Source: Cyathus striatus (lineage: Eukaryota; Basidiomycota; Agaricomycetes; Agaricales; Nidulariaceae). From it: a DNA stretch of 64,000 nt. The DNA lies in assembly GCA_025738555.1 (NCBI GenBank), contig JAOVFP010000003.1, positions 620,001-684,000 on the forward strand, written 5' to 3'. Every line of letters starts with the position of its first letter. Position 1 is the first letter of the stretch. The position numbers were made by a program, and so were the translations under genes. The notes beneath the pieces are model-generated. The model ran no database searches and was not told the origin of the DNA. It worked only from the letters and a program-made list of their open reading frames with translations. Below are positions 30,870 to 41,545 of this stretch, in pieces.

Positions 30870-33823
30870 ATGGCCGAAGACAATTGCGCACTGAATCTAG
30901 ATGGTAGCTTGAAGGACGCGAGTCAGATTCAATGGTATTTTGACCCTGATGATGAAGTACCTCAACCTCAGCAGAGAAAAGCGAAGAGAGCTAAAGTAGC
31001 GGTAATGAACCAATCTGAATATAGTAATGCAATCATTAACACCAGGGCATAGACATTTTTAGATCTGGAAGCTCAAGTGGGTTCTGACTCTGAGGATGAA
31101 GATGACGAAGAGCAACTGGACGGTATGTGTATAAAATGGCAATACTTGAATGCAATGTTCTGATTGAGAGTCATTTTTGTAGAATTTATTGTAGATAACG
31201 AAGATGACGATGAAGATCCCAACATTCCTGTTTGCCGGCTGGAGCTAGCACACTCGGTTCAAGCTGAACGACAACCAGAAATTATCGGCCGTCTCTATGA
31301 AAAGTATGTCGCCTCATGCGGAGGTGCACATTCGCTTGCTGGACCTAGTTCAACAACCCCCATAAGCAAGCACAATGTTGCCCATCGCAGTCGAGTAGCT
31401 GTTAAGGTCAGTGAGTTGCAATCGTTGACGAGTATCTGATTCACATTTTGTAGAACGGATCAGAGGAACGGATTGTATACCAGCTCAATTTACATGCTGG
31501 TCCCAAGCACGTTCGAAGTGCCTTTTCATTGTCCGTTATCCCAGGGCACATTTACGTCGAGGCTCTTAATCTTGAGGAAATTAAGAAGTGTACCAAAATC
31601 TTTGGCGAAGTCGACCAGTCCCGTATTCATTGTGCACCAAATATTATGTGGGATACTTATCTTGGAAACGTTGGAGCGAGCTATACACCCTACAAGCACA
31701 CTTGGGTACAACTCAAAGGAGAATTCCGATATGACCTGGCGTTTATTATAAACGTCTGCGATCACACATTTCGGATTGACATTGTTCAATTGCCTCGAGT
31801 AAAATACACAAATTCATCCAAACGAAAGCAGCCGTCGTCGTCGTCGAGCTCGAAACCACCCTGCAAGCTATTCAACCCTGACCTTGCAAGGCAAACATGC
31901 CCGGATAAGTTCAAAGTCCAATATGAAGACGCCGATAATAAAATTGTAAAAGGATATATATTTCGAGGGTCGTTTTATACGGCTGATGGGTTCTTACTAC
32001 ATCGGGAAGTCGATTCTGACGAGTACTATCAAGTCGAAGGGATACTGACAATGGAAGAACTGAGATCCTTTGATTGCTGTAGCCACATTCCTAAAGAGGT
32101 TTTAGAGCAGACAAGGCGGGCAGTATTATCGGCAAATATACGTATACACGATCAGGTAAAGGTTGTCCTTCAAGGAATAGTTTCGCTGGCCTTCATCGAA
32201 GACATCACGGAAGAAAATGCGACGATAAGACTCTTTCATTCACCAGATGATCTTTTCGAATATCCATTAAATTTACTTGAGAAGTGCTTCAAAATTGGCG
32301 ACGGAGTTAGGGTAAAGTCTGGCGTACACAAAGGAGTTGTCGGTATGGTCACAAGTGTGGAAGCATGTGGGCGTATAGGCGAGGAAAATATTACAGTTGT
32401 CGCCTTTCCGTTAAAGAAGGCAACTTTGAATCCACTTATGCCAGATTATTTTTATTCTGACCGATTAAGCAGGGAAAACACGTACCAGTTCACTCCTCAG
32501 ATTTGGACTTCTGTAGCGAAGTTCATAGAAATAGTACATTTAGGTGGGAAGATAGTAATGACGCAAGCACCGCAGATGCATCTGGTAGTCAGACTGTTGA
32601 GGATAGGCTCATGCATAATGATCCATATCAGTCGCTTTATGGGTTATATGGCATGGTCACCTCTGGTCCTCAAAAGGGGGATATTGGGATACTAAAGAGT
32701 GTCAATGCTAATGGTCACGCCGAGCTTCAAGTTGAAGCCCGCCTGATAAGTACGGGAAAACTTGAAGAAGTTTCAATAGCAGATTTATATATTCCTGGGT
32801 ATTTACGCATCTCAATATGCATTCCAATCTATAAAACTAAGAAATTATTACAGATACAACATTTCGAATATATTGCCAATATGCATTCCAATCTATAAAA
32901 CTAAGAAATTATTACAGATACAACATTTCGAATATATTGCCATTTGATCTCGAAGGAGCTACAGATCATCCTTCACAGAGTGTCTGTATGACACCTGCTT
33001 GGGAAAATGATTCTGGGATCGGGTCCCAAACACCGGCTTGGGATCCTAGCTCTAGAACCCCGCAAGTAAGTACTTATAATTACATTTGCAAAGGATTGAT
33101 TCTTGATCATATTTGGATTAGATTTCCAATGTTGTATCCGCCGAAGAGCTTGCCTACCCCCATCGAAGTTAGTTACTCATCTTGATGTTGTCGTACATCA
33201 CTAATAGCAGTTAATAGTTCCAGAAAACGTAGCCTCAACATCTGCCTTGCAAGCTTCTACTCCTCTTCCAAACTCGATGAGAATGGCTGTTATTGGTGAA
33301 GGGTCATCTGCTCATGATGCTTCTGGCAGATGCATTCAATAGTGTGTATCATTCTTACAGTTCTGGAATATTGACCAATATTAATATCTTCGTAGGCCAT
33401 TGGATAAATCAACTTCTCGAAGCAGACAGCTCATTTTTGGATCGCAGATATCTTCATGTGGTTATCTCAGGATCTCTGCCGACTGCTGCTAGCTCTGAAT
33501 TCGAAAGGGGACGATATGAAAAATGCAGCGGTACCTACCTGGGATTGGTGAGAAGTAATAGATCTATCCGGGTGGAAATAACAGGCGGACAAGAACTTGA
33601 ACTCCCAGCGGAGTATGTGCACCCGGAGGCCCCTAGTAGGAAGGGAGAACGTGTAATGGTTGTAAACCGTCGTAACCACCAGTTGTACAGGGAAGTATTC
33701 ATGGTACTTGGCCTGACAGAACACGGAATTGAAGTCTGTCCTGTAAAAGGACAGAACATAGCAAAAAAGATGCGTGTTGTACCAGCTCAGGATCTCGGAG
33801 TATTTGTAGAAAAACTTTTTTAA
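30870..33823 (+). pseudogene. Spt5-like (NGN/KOW) protein gene with disruptions
   Basis: Plus-strand multi-exon relative of transcription elongation factor Spt5. ATG 30870 (MAEDNCALNLDG); acidic N-terminus (VGSDSEDEDDEEQLD, then DNEDDDEDPN); NGN-like domain (HVRSAFSLSVIPGHIYVEAL, 31500-31800); KOW-like motifs (VRVKSGVHKGVVGMVTSV near 32310; YGMVTSGPQKGDIGILKSV near 32645; last one near 33500-33560); and Spt5-type C-terminal repeats MTPAWENDSG and TPAWDPSSRTP (32985-33062). Spt5 with Spt4 clamps RNA polymerase II. Such divergent extra copies are frequent in mushrooms. Breaks: TAG at 31050-31052 (CAG expected) between NTRA and TFLDLEAQ, and a frame change near 32490-32510 that no normal intron clearly explains. 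It ends FVEKLF at 33821-33823. It could still be expressed if unrecognised introns remove the breaks. Confidence 0.68.
32817..32944 (+). repeat. 64-bp tandem duplication carrying a 3' splice site
   Basis: ATGCATTCCAATCTATAAAA through ATATTGCCAAT occurs twice in a row with a 64-base period and no visible differences. Each copy holds intron end ATTATTACAG followed by ATACAACATTTCG. The Spt5-like gene therefore has two identical candidate acceptors, the second giving YNISNILPFDLEG in frame. It looks recent. Confidence 0.85.
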
Positions 33824-33854
33824 GCGCATGCCTTTATGACATCTTGGACATTGC

Positions 33855-34672
33855 TCATGTATTATAATTTTTTGTTTGAATTGTTGAAAGATGAAGAGTC
33901 CCTTCGTCATTGATGATGCAAGATATTTCGTGTATATGTCGCCAGTCCTTTGCAGATTTGTATACTCGAACAGTAACATCCTTATTTCGCGGCACCTTCA
34001 CTGTGGTATGTCGAGGTTTCGTAGAATATGTTACATTTCTAACCACATCCATAAATGTATCAGATTTCATGTGTGTTAATTGTAGGGACTCGATGTTCTG
34101 TGTTACTGCTTCTGGTGTGTCGCGATCTGTTAGTTCATAGGGGAGGTGCTGATACTGAAAATTAGTGTGGCTTGGATGTTCGTGTACTCTGTAGGATATC
34201 CAGGATACTCCATGAGATAGGCAGAAGGGAAGCCTTAGGACATACCTCTTTTTTTTTCGTTTCGGCAACTCCTCGTGTTCACCTTCGGCCAATCGTTTTC
34301 TCGAGCTGGAAGTATTTCCTCTGTAAAACAATATCAGTCGGTGAATTTTGACATTTGAAGAGAAGTCTTAACGACTAACCTTGTTTTTTTTCTTTTTGAA
34401 GACTCTTCATGTTCGCCTTTCGCCGGTCGTTTCCTTGAGTTAGGAGCTGTTGATAATGTTTTGGTTTGACCTTTCTTATACGCAACAAGTGTGACTATGA
34501 AGTCGTTCTTAATTGGTAACCCTGGCTTCCTTCGACCAGTCACTTGAACATTCACATGATTGTCTTTACAAAGTTGCTGAAGAATGTGGTATGGGAAGGA
34601 CCTGAGTGCAGATTCACGAACAACAGCTCTTTGAAGAACCCGTTCTGCTTCCTGGATCGACAAGTTAGACAT
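33855..34672 (-). CDS. SAP-like nuclear protein with duplicated basic exon
   Basis: ATG at 34670-34672 (MSNLSIQEAERVLQRAVV). Residues about 20-70 (LRSFPYHILQQLCKDNHVNV, then LPIKNDFIVTLV) resemble a SAP helix-loop-helix DNA-binding motif. Two basic exons follow that are related copies, SRKRPAKGEHEESSKRKK and SRKRLAEGEHEELPKRKK, both with nuclear-localisation character. The C-terminal exon (33855-34160) has LPYELTDRDTPEAVTQNI. It is convergent with the Spt5-like gene, with stops only 31 bases apart, so the transcripts probably overlap. Introns at about 34323-34375 and 34160-34245 have GT/AG ends. No stop was seen. Confidence 0.55.
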
Positions 34673-34909
34673 TGTGACTTAACGACTCCAGAATAAACCA
34701 TGACTATAAGTATTCAATGCTAGATATGATGCCGGGCACTTGCCGAGCCAAGCTTGTTATCCTCTTTTATAGCATATAAGTATGTTATTGTTTCTTATTG
34801 TATTCTCAATCACTATTACTACGAAGAGCTTATAATACGTAACATTCACTGTCCTATACAATCTAACCTCCTGGCTCTACCATATCGCGGCTCCGTCCCT
34901 GGGCAGGAA

Positions 34910-35441
34910 CTGAGTGGGATGGAATGGGGAGTTGAGTGGGTTATGAGCGGGTGTGAGTGGCCTGTGAGTGGCCCTGTGAGCGGGACAATCAATATGATAT
35001 GTTACCATATTTACAATCTGCACGTACATAGGGTAGGACAACATATTTTTGATTACATTTAGAATTGGCAAGTGGATCTGATGAACGAACCAATCCAGAC
35101 TCTGTTACCAGGACAAATTCTGAATGTGTGATAAGATAGGGGCGCTGAACATAGCCAGAATCTGTGTTTAGATAGGATCAGTGAACAAATGTGCGTCCCA
35201 ATTCAGGATTTGTGCAAGAATCTGCATTAACAACCAATTTTTCACACAGATTCTACCTTTGTTCTATTGTCATTTTCTCAATATGGAAGCGTGATATGGG
35301 TTTAGAACCAATCCATCATTATTTTCTAAATATGAACATGAATCTGTTCAAGGAGCTGATTTTGATACACATTCTAATTGTTAAGAAAATCTGTTTGTAC
35401 CATATTTACCCCGCCCCGATTCAGTCCTGTCTGAGGTGTGT
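34910..35441 (+). repeat. Dispersed repeat E, copy 2
   Basis: Inverted counterpart of 13502-14035, beginning with the GAGTGGG/GAGCGGG tract (34910-34985) and ending TGTCTGAGGT (35441). Identity is very high, for example in AATCTGCATTAACAACCAAT. The core of element D has a related stretch (about 38690-38750: CTAATTGTTAATAAAATCAG ... CCTGTCTGAGGTGT). Confidence 0.8.
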
Positions 35442-36300
35442 CATCTGCAAAACAGCACACCAGGGGGAGAAAATGGGACAAAAAGATAAAAAAACTGACC
35501 TGTTAGTCCTGTATGTGTTCTCACACACACAACCATCGTCATTTAAGATTAAGTTAATCTAAGGTGCTAACAGGAATCAACTTTGTTTGTGTTACAACAC
35601 CTGAGTGTCAAGAAATATTTAGCGAGGATATTCTTGAAAATTTGGTAGGTGGCCCTGTACAGCAAGAGCTGTATGAATTGTATGAAATTTGGTATGAAGG
35701 GTTATGTACATCAAAGGCTGTATATAATGACAAGTATAATGAAAGGGGTATAGTACACACTATAGACTTAATGCTATATCTGATGTGTATATTGTATAGA
35801 TCAATGTTCAACTTGCTTAGAACTTGACCTATGATCTGCTTATTATTCTGTTACTGTTACTCTGACTGTAACTGTGACTTCTGACTAATACTGTGACTGT
35901 TACTGATCTGTTTACTGTTGCTGATACTGATACTATTTCTGACTGGACTGGCTGTGCTGATAAAACTGTACTAATAACTGATGACTAATGACAAATGGGT
36001 GAGACTACTGGGGGGTGGGTAGCTATCTATCAACTGCCAAACTGCTCTCCTTATATACCTTTTCCCAACCTGCTTAGTAATCCAATTCCCACTCTACCAT
36101 CCTACATTGTTCTCCAAAACAAGTAGTGTGCAAGTGTAGATTTTAGATCTGAGGCTGTACAGGACAATGGTATTTGAGGGTTAGTCAGCAGAGTACAATA
36201 GCTTATGTTAGAACAATGTATAATGAATTACATTGTTCTAAATAAAGAGCTACATTGTTCTGGGCAAGAACAATAGGAATCCATTTTTATAACAATGGAG
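35442..36300. other. Non-coding AT-rich stretch
   Basis: A short ORF at 35564-35827 (MLTGINFVCVTTPECQEIFS) has no recognisable domain, and I do not call it. 35830-35990 is a run of CTGTTACTGT/ACTGAT-type simple repeats. TATATACC at 36052 could be a TATA element of an unrecognised repeat. Confidence 0.35.
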
Positions 36301-36605
36301 TAGTGAACAATAGATACCTATCTGCCATTGTGTGAACAATGGCAGTGAAAACAATAGTGTCATATATAAATAGTTTTGCATTGTCCTCAAACAATGGGTG
36401 AATAACACAATGTAGTTCATTAGTTATGAACAATAGGATTGAAAACAATGGAGTTGTATATGAATAGTTTTTCTCATTGTCTTCAACAATAGGTGAATAG
36501 TACAATGCAGTTCATTAGTTATGAACAATAGGATTGAAAACAATGGAGTTGTATATAAATAGTTTTCTCATTGTCTTCAACAATAGGATGAATAACACAA
36601 TGAAA
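36300..36605. repeat. 95-bp tandem repeat with ACAATGG/AACAATAGG motifs
   Basis: TTCATTAGTTATGAACAATA begins at 36416 and again at 36511, giving a 95-bp period. An older copy precedes (36300-36415) and a partial one follows (to 36605), about 3.3 copies. ACATTGTTCT inverted half-motifs lie just upstream (36210-36265). No gene. Confidence 0.7.
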
Positions 36606-37201
36606 GAGTGTCATATTATCCTTTGTTAGTGCATTGTTTGTGCAAGCAATTAATTATTGATATGTGTATGATGTTTAATGGTGATTTAAAGTTATTTGTT
36701 CATGTAAGGTATTGGTTTGTTCATGTATGGTATTGGGTATATTTGATTAGTAGTGTATTGTATCATGTGATGGTGTGAAGTATTCAGTCATGTGACATGA
36801 AAGTGCAATTTCTTTAATTGTGGTATACAGTGCATTTGCATGCATTATATATAATCAAAAATTATGCCTGACACCATTCACAGAGCTCCCTGCCAACCAC
36901 CTATTATTGGTCTTGTAATCAATTCATTGCCTGCCAAAACAGATAGTTTGAGGCAACAATGTGAGACCGTAGAGTGGGCTTGAAGCGATGACATGGGACC
37001 GTGAGTGAGCTTGAGGTGACGACAAAGTGGGAATATTGAGGCTGGCGCTAGGCGACGAAGAGGGAATGGTGAGGTGGGCTTGAGGCAATGACATGGGAGC
37101 TTGAGTTGTTGACATGGGAGGGTGAGGTGCTGACGTGGGAGAGAAAAAAAAGTGCTTGGGAAAAAACATACCATATGAGGAAAGTGCAATATCACTGGTG
37201 G
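36606..37201. repeat. AT-rich spacer and G-rich minisatellite left of element D
   Basis: 36606-36860 is AT-rich and non-coding. 36950-37150 is a short tandem array of GAGGTGGGCTTGAGGCAATGACATGGGA-like units of about 28 bp. The 105- and 103-codon minus-strand ORFs across it are proline/leucine-rich readings of the array. The short splice-like context SDIALSSYG before GTATG (about 37180) could be an exon end of an unknown gene interrupted by D. Confidence 0.5.
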
Positions 37202-37210
37202 TTATGTAGC

Positions 37211-40200
37211 CATAAGTGTCAGCTAAAATTTTCAAAAAATGCTAGGTGGAATTGATTGCCTCAATCAATTTCACCTGGCATTTTTTGAGTGCCTATTATT
37301 GTATGGTAATGATCATAAACAATCAATAGTTGTTCTAATTGAATACTACTATTGTATGAATATTTCAGGTGATCATAAACAATCATTTATTGTTTCTAAT
37401 TGAACACTACTGTTGTGAAATCTATCAGGTGATCATAAACAATCATTAGTTGTTCTAATTGAATACTACTATTATATGAATATTTCAGATGATCATAAAC
37501 AATCATTAGTTGTTTCTAATTGAATACTACTATTGTATGAATATTTCAGGTGATCATAAACAATCATTGATTGATTCTAATTGAATACTAATACTATATG
37601 AATGGTTTAGATGATCATAAAAATTGAATATTATTATTGTGTTAATCTCTTAAGTGATCATAAACAATCATTGATTTGTTCTGACTGAATATTACTATAG
37701 TATGAATGTATTAAGTGATCATAAACAATCATTGATTGTTTCTAATTGAATATTACAATTGTATAGGTGTAGTAGCATCACATATGTCACAGTCACATTC
37801 TTACTGCGCGTCACATATGTCACAAATATTCCTGCGCATCACATTTGTCACGTTCTTAGGCGCGTCACACATGTCACAAATATCCCCATGCACCGCATTT
37901 GTCACGTTCTTACTGCGCATCACATATATCACACTTATTCCCGCGCATAGCATTTGTCACATTCTTAGGCGCGTCACGTATGTCACAAATATTCCCGTGC
38001 ACCGCATTTGTCATTCTTCCTGCGCATCACATATGTCACAAATATCCCCGCACATCACATTTGTCAAGTTCTTACATGCATCACATAAGTCACACTTATT
38101 CCCATGCTTCACATCTGTCACGTTTTTACGCACATCACATATGTCACATCATTGATGCGAATTATATATATTACACTTGAAACACACATTACAGTCTATA
38201 ATACCCTTCACACATGTCACGCTTTAAGCGCGTCACATCTGTCACATTTTCGACGCGCGTCACAGTTGTCACGCTTTAAACGCGCGTCACATCTGTCATA
38301 TTTTCGACATGTGTCACAGTTGTCACACTCGAAACACATGTCACATCTGCCATATCTTTGATGTGTGTCACATTTGTCAGGTTTAAGATTTGAAGATGTG
38401 ATACATTTGTTTATGAGGTGCATTGCATATTTCACACATGTCTTGTTGGTATCCAGTTTTTTATCATCTCAGACAAGGGTGAATCAGGTTGATGAAGATA
38501 TTGTACAATCTGTTTTTCTTATCAATTAGAATATCTGTCATAATGTGTCAGATTACCAATCTGTCAGCAAATTCTAAATATGCACAACAATATAGCTGTC
38601 TGATTTATGTACAATATTTTCAATAATCTGAACCCATCCATTTGTTACTACATCTGTCACACTACAAATTTAACAGTATTTCCTAATTGTTAATAAAATC
38701 AGAGTGCACCACATTTTCCACAACCCAATTTTGGCCTGTCTGAGGTGTATGTGTGTAACATCTTTCAAGTTCATTGCAAGCTTTCACAAATGTAATGCTT
38801 AAAGTGCATTTCTGCACCTCAGATTTGTTATATTTTGTTCTAAAATCCCATGTGGGGTATGTTCTGTTTATCTGACCCAGAACATAAATACAATTATAAG
38901 GTACTGAACCTTGACAGCCAAGTTTTGAAAGGGTACAAAATGTTTTATATTCAGGACTAGAGATGTGATGAAATGGCTAAGTAATAACTATAAAGATTAG
39001 TCTGGATGTGAAAGATGATGATGTTGTGGATAACATATACGATAAAATGATGAATATATGTGATTTCACATACACCAAACTTATACATCTCAGATATTAG
39101 ATGATCTTATATCTCCAACTCATATAATTGAGTCACATATCAGATTACTCTATATGGACCCCTGGTTATAATAGATAGTGATTATGCAACAAATAGGGGT
39201 AGCTGACTGTATGCAATAGACTGAGAGTGAAATGTGGCATCACTTAGTGCTGATTCTTTGGTTATGAACTGTATCAGAATATTTCCATAATGAACTTGTT
39301 CAAACCTCATCAATGTGTTACCATCATGATATATATGACATGCTATTCCATGCATGTTCAAAGTGTTACAAACATAATACATATAAAGAATGTAAACATC
39401 AAATCATGATGCATACCTGACAAATGTGACGCATGTTTAAAGCGTGACAAGTGTGACGCGCGTCGAAAATGTGACAGATGTGACGCGCTTAAAGCGTGAC
39501 ATGTGTGAAGTGTATTATAGACTGTGATGTGTGTTTCAAGTGTAATATATATAATTCACATCAATGATGTGACAGATGTGACGCGCATTTCAAGCGTGAC
39601 AAATGTGATGCACCTCGAACATGTGACAAATGTCACGCGCATTCAAAGCGTGCCAAACGTGATGTGTGGGAAATATTTCAAGTGCGGAAAATATGGATGC
39701 ATGGGAATATGTGTGACATATGTGACGCGCGGGAAGAACGTGACAAACGCGATGTGCGGGAATATTTGTGACATATGTGATGCGCAGTAAGAACGTGACT
39801 GTGACATATGTGATGCTACTACACCCATACAATTGTAATATTCAATTAGAAACAATCAATGATTGTTTATGATCACCTAAACCATGATATAGAATTAGTA
39901 TTGAATTTGACACAATTAATGATTGTTTATGATCACCTGAAATATTCATACAATAGTAGTATTCAATTAGAACAACTAATGATTGTTTATGATCACCTGA
40001 TAGATCTCACAATAGTAGTATTCAATTAGAAGCAATAAATGATTGTTTATAATCACCTGAAATATTCATACAATGGTAGTATTCAATTAGAACAACTAAT
40101 GATTGTTTATGATCATTACCATATAATAATAGGCACTCAAAAAATGCCAGGTGAAATTGATTGAGGCAATCAATTCCACCTAGCATTTTTTGAAAATTTT

Positions 40201-40212
40201 AGCTGACACCAC
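37211..40212. mobile_element. Foldback element D, MULE-like, 9-bp TSD
   Basis: Element of 3,002 bp, from CATAAGTGTCAGC (37211) to GCTGACACCAC (40212). It is flanked by TTATGTAGC (37202-37210) and TCATGTAGC (40213-40221), 9 bp with one T/C difference. The outer modules have tandem units of about 60 bp containing GATCATAAACAATCATT (left arm 37371-37740; right arm 39850-40120). The inner modules are TGTCACA arrays (37780-38380 and 39420-39810). The core (about 38400-39415) has no transposase ORF and holds a segment related to repeat E. The terminal sequences match A, B and C although the arms are otherwise diverged. Confidence 0.84.
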
Positions 40213-40243
40213 TCATGTAGCATAGTGAAAAAAGATACTATAA

Positions 40244-40320
40244 GGCTGCTTGGTGTAGTGGTATATCATTCGCTTTATTTGCTCACATGATCTCTATGTA
40301 CTGTGATTCTTGCCAGATGC
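40244..40320 (+). tRNA. tRNA-Val-like relic (SINE or tRNA pseudogene)
   Basis: GGCTGCT-TGGTGTAGTGGTATATCATT-CGCTTTA resembles the acceptor arm, A box and anticodon arm of a tRNA-Val. The TGGTGTAGTGG A box is well kept. The B box is degraded (CTGTGATTCTTGCC instead of GGTTCGATTCC) and the stems do not pair fully. It is probably a decayed tRNA gene or the head of a tRNA-derived SINE. It lies 31 bases outside element D. Confidence 0.4.
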
Positions 40321-40399
40321 AAAATTTTTATTCTATATTAATAACATACAACTAGTAATAAGTAACTGAGCTGGTACATTAGTAAAGTAAATATAATCT

Positions 40400-41545
40400 G
40401 GTTCTGCCATAGGTCCAGCTGGAGTCCAGGTGGGTTCCGAAAGGATTTGGTCTGCCAGAATTCCTGCTGAACTGGCTGGAGTCCCACTAACCAATGGATT
40501 CCAGCTGGAGTCCTGGTGGACTCCAGGTGTACTTGAACTGGACCGGATTCAAAAAAATTGGCTGGAAGACTCAAGTGAGAGTTTTGAGACTCAGGTGAGA
40601 GTCAGTTGATAGTCAGATTATAATTACATACAAAATTAGAATATCACTAGTCTCACCTTACTCTCACCTTACTATTAGCTTACTTTTATTCAATCTGGTA
40701 TCAGATATTAATCTGAGAGTTGATTGATACAATTTCACCTGACTATCATCTGACTATCAATTAATTTGTATGAGTTATTGGTGTAAAATAAGATTGCATC
40801 TTAGAGACTCCATGTAGATTCCACCTGATCACTATAGTTTCCCACAGTCATTACACATGTCACAATGTGTGACATGTGTGACATGCTGGAAAATGTTGGA
40901 AAAAGTGTGGTGCCTAAGCTGTCCCTAGACTCTATTGTTACAGTTGTAACATGTTTCCTACAGTCATCAAACTTGTCACACATATGTGAAAGTGTGACAT
41001 GTTGGAAAATGTTGGGGAAAAGTGCGACCTGTGTGACAAGTGTGGGAAAATGTGACATGTTGGAAAAAGTGTGGCAAGTGTGATGGCTATGATATGTGAC
41101 ACATTTTCAACATGTCACACTTTTTCCCACACATGTCACGCTATTTCCCCAACATTTTCCAACATGTCACACTTTTCCCACACATGTCACGCTTTCCAAC
41201 ATGTCACGCTTTCCAAACATGTCACACATGTCACAATGTGTGATATGTGTGAGGACTGTGGGAAACTATAGTCTAGGTAAGTGTGATGACTGTGCACACT
41301 TGTCCTAGTATGTCATTCAGGAAGTCTCTACTGACTCTCAACTGACTCTAATGAGACTCTCAGTTGACTATTGACACTCAGTTGAGAGTCAAATGACAGT
41401 CAGATGAGAGTCTAATCTGACTTCTGAGACTAAGTTGAGAGTCAGATGAGAGTCAGATGAGACTACTGATACTTATATGAGAGTTAGGTGAGAGTCAGTT
41501 GATAGTCAGTTGAGACATGTGTGGGAGTGACACTTACAGGTAAAG
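40400..41545. mobile_element. Foldback-type repeat F1
   Basis: The outer parts are built of GTCCAGCTGGAGTCC and GAGAGTCAGTTGATAGTCAG-type units (40405-40560, 40575-40780, 41320-41520) in opposite senses. The inner part (40850-41270) is an inverted array of TGTGACATG/GGAAAATGTTGG and its complement. It shares the stretch GACTCTATTGTTACAGTTGT and CATCAAACTTGTCACACAT with F2. No coding potential was found, and the His/Cys/Ser-rich ORFs are array translations. No target duplication was found; borders are approximate. Confidence 0.55.

Noticed and set aside
35564..35827. Hypothetical ORF MLTGINFVCVTTPECQEIFS
   Set aside because: 88 codons in AT-rich DNA with no domain, no intron support and a simple-repeat neighbour; too weak to call.
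40244..40320. A working tRNA gene
   Set aside because: No proper B box and mismatched stems; listed as a relic only.
40801..41308. Similar ORFs in F1 and F2 (40801-41308, 56418-56787, 55978-56175, 56928-57152)
   Set aside because: Simple readings of inverted TGTGACATG and TGGACTCTACC arrays.
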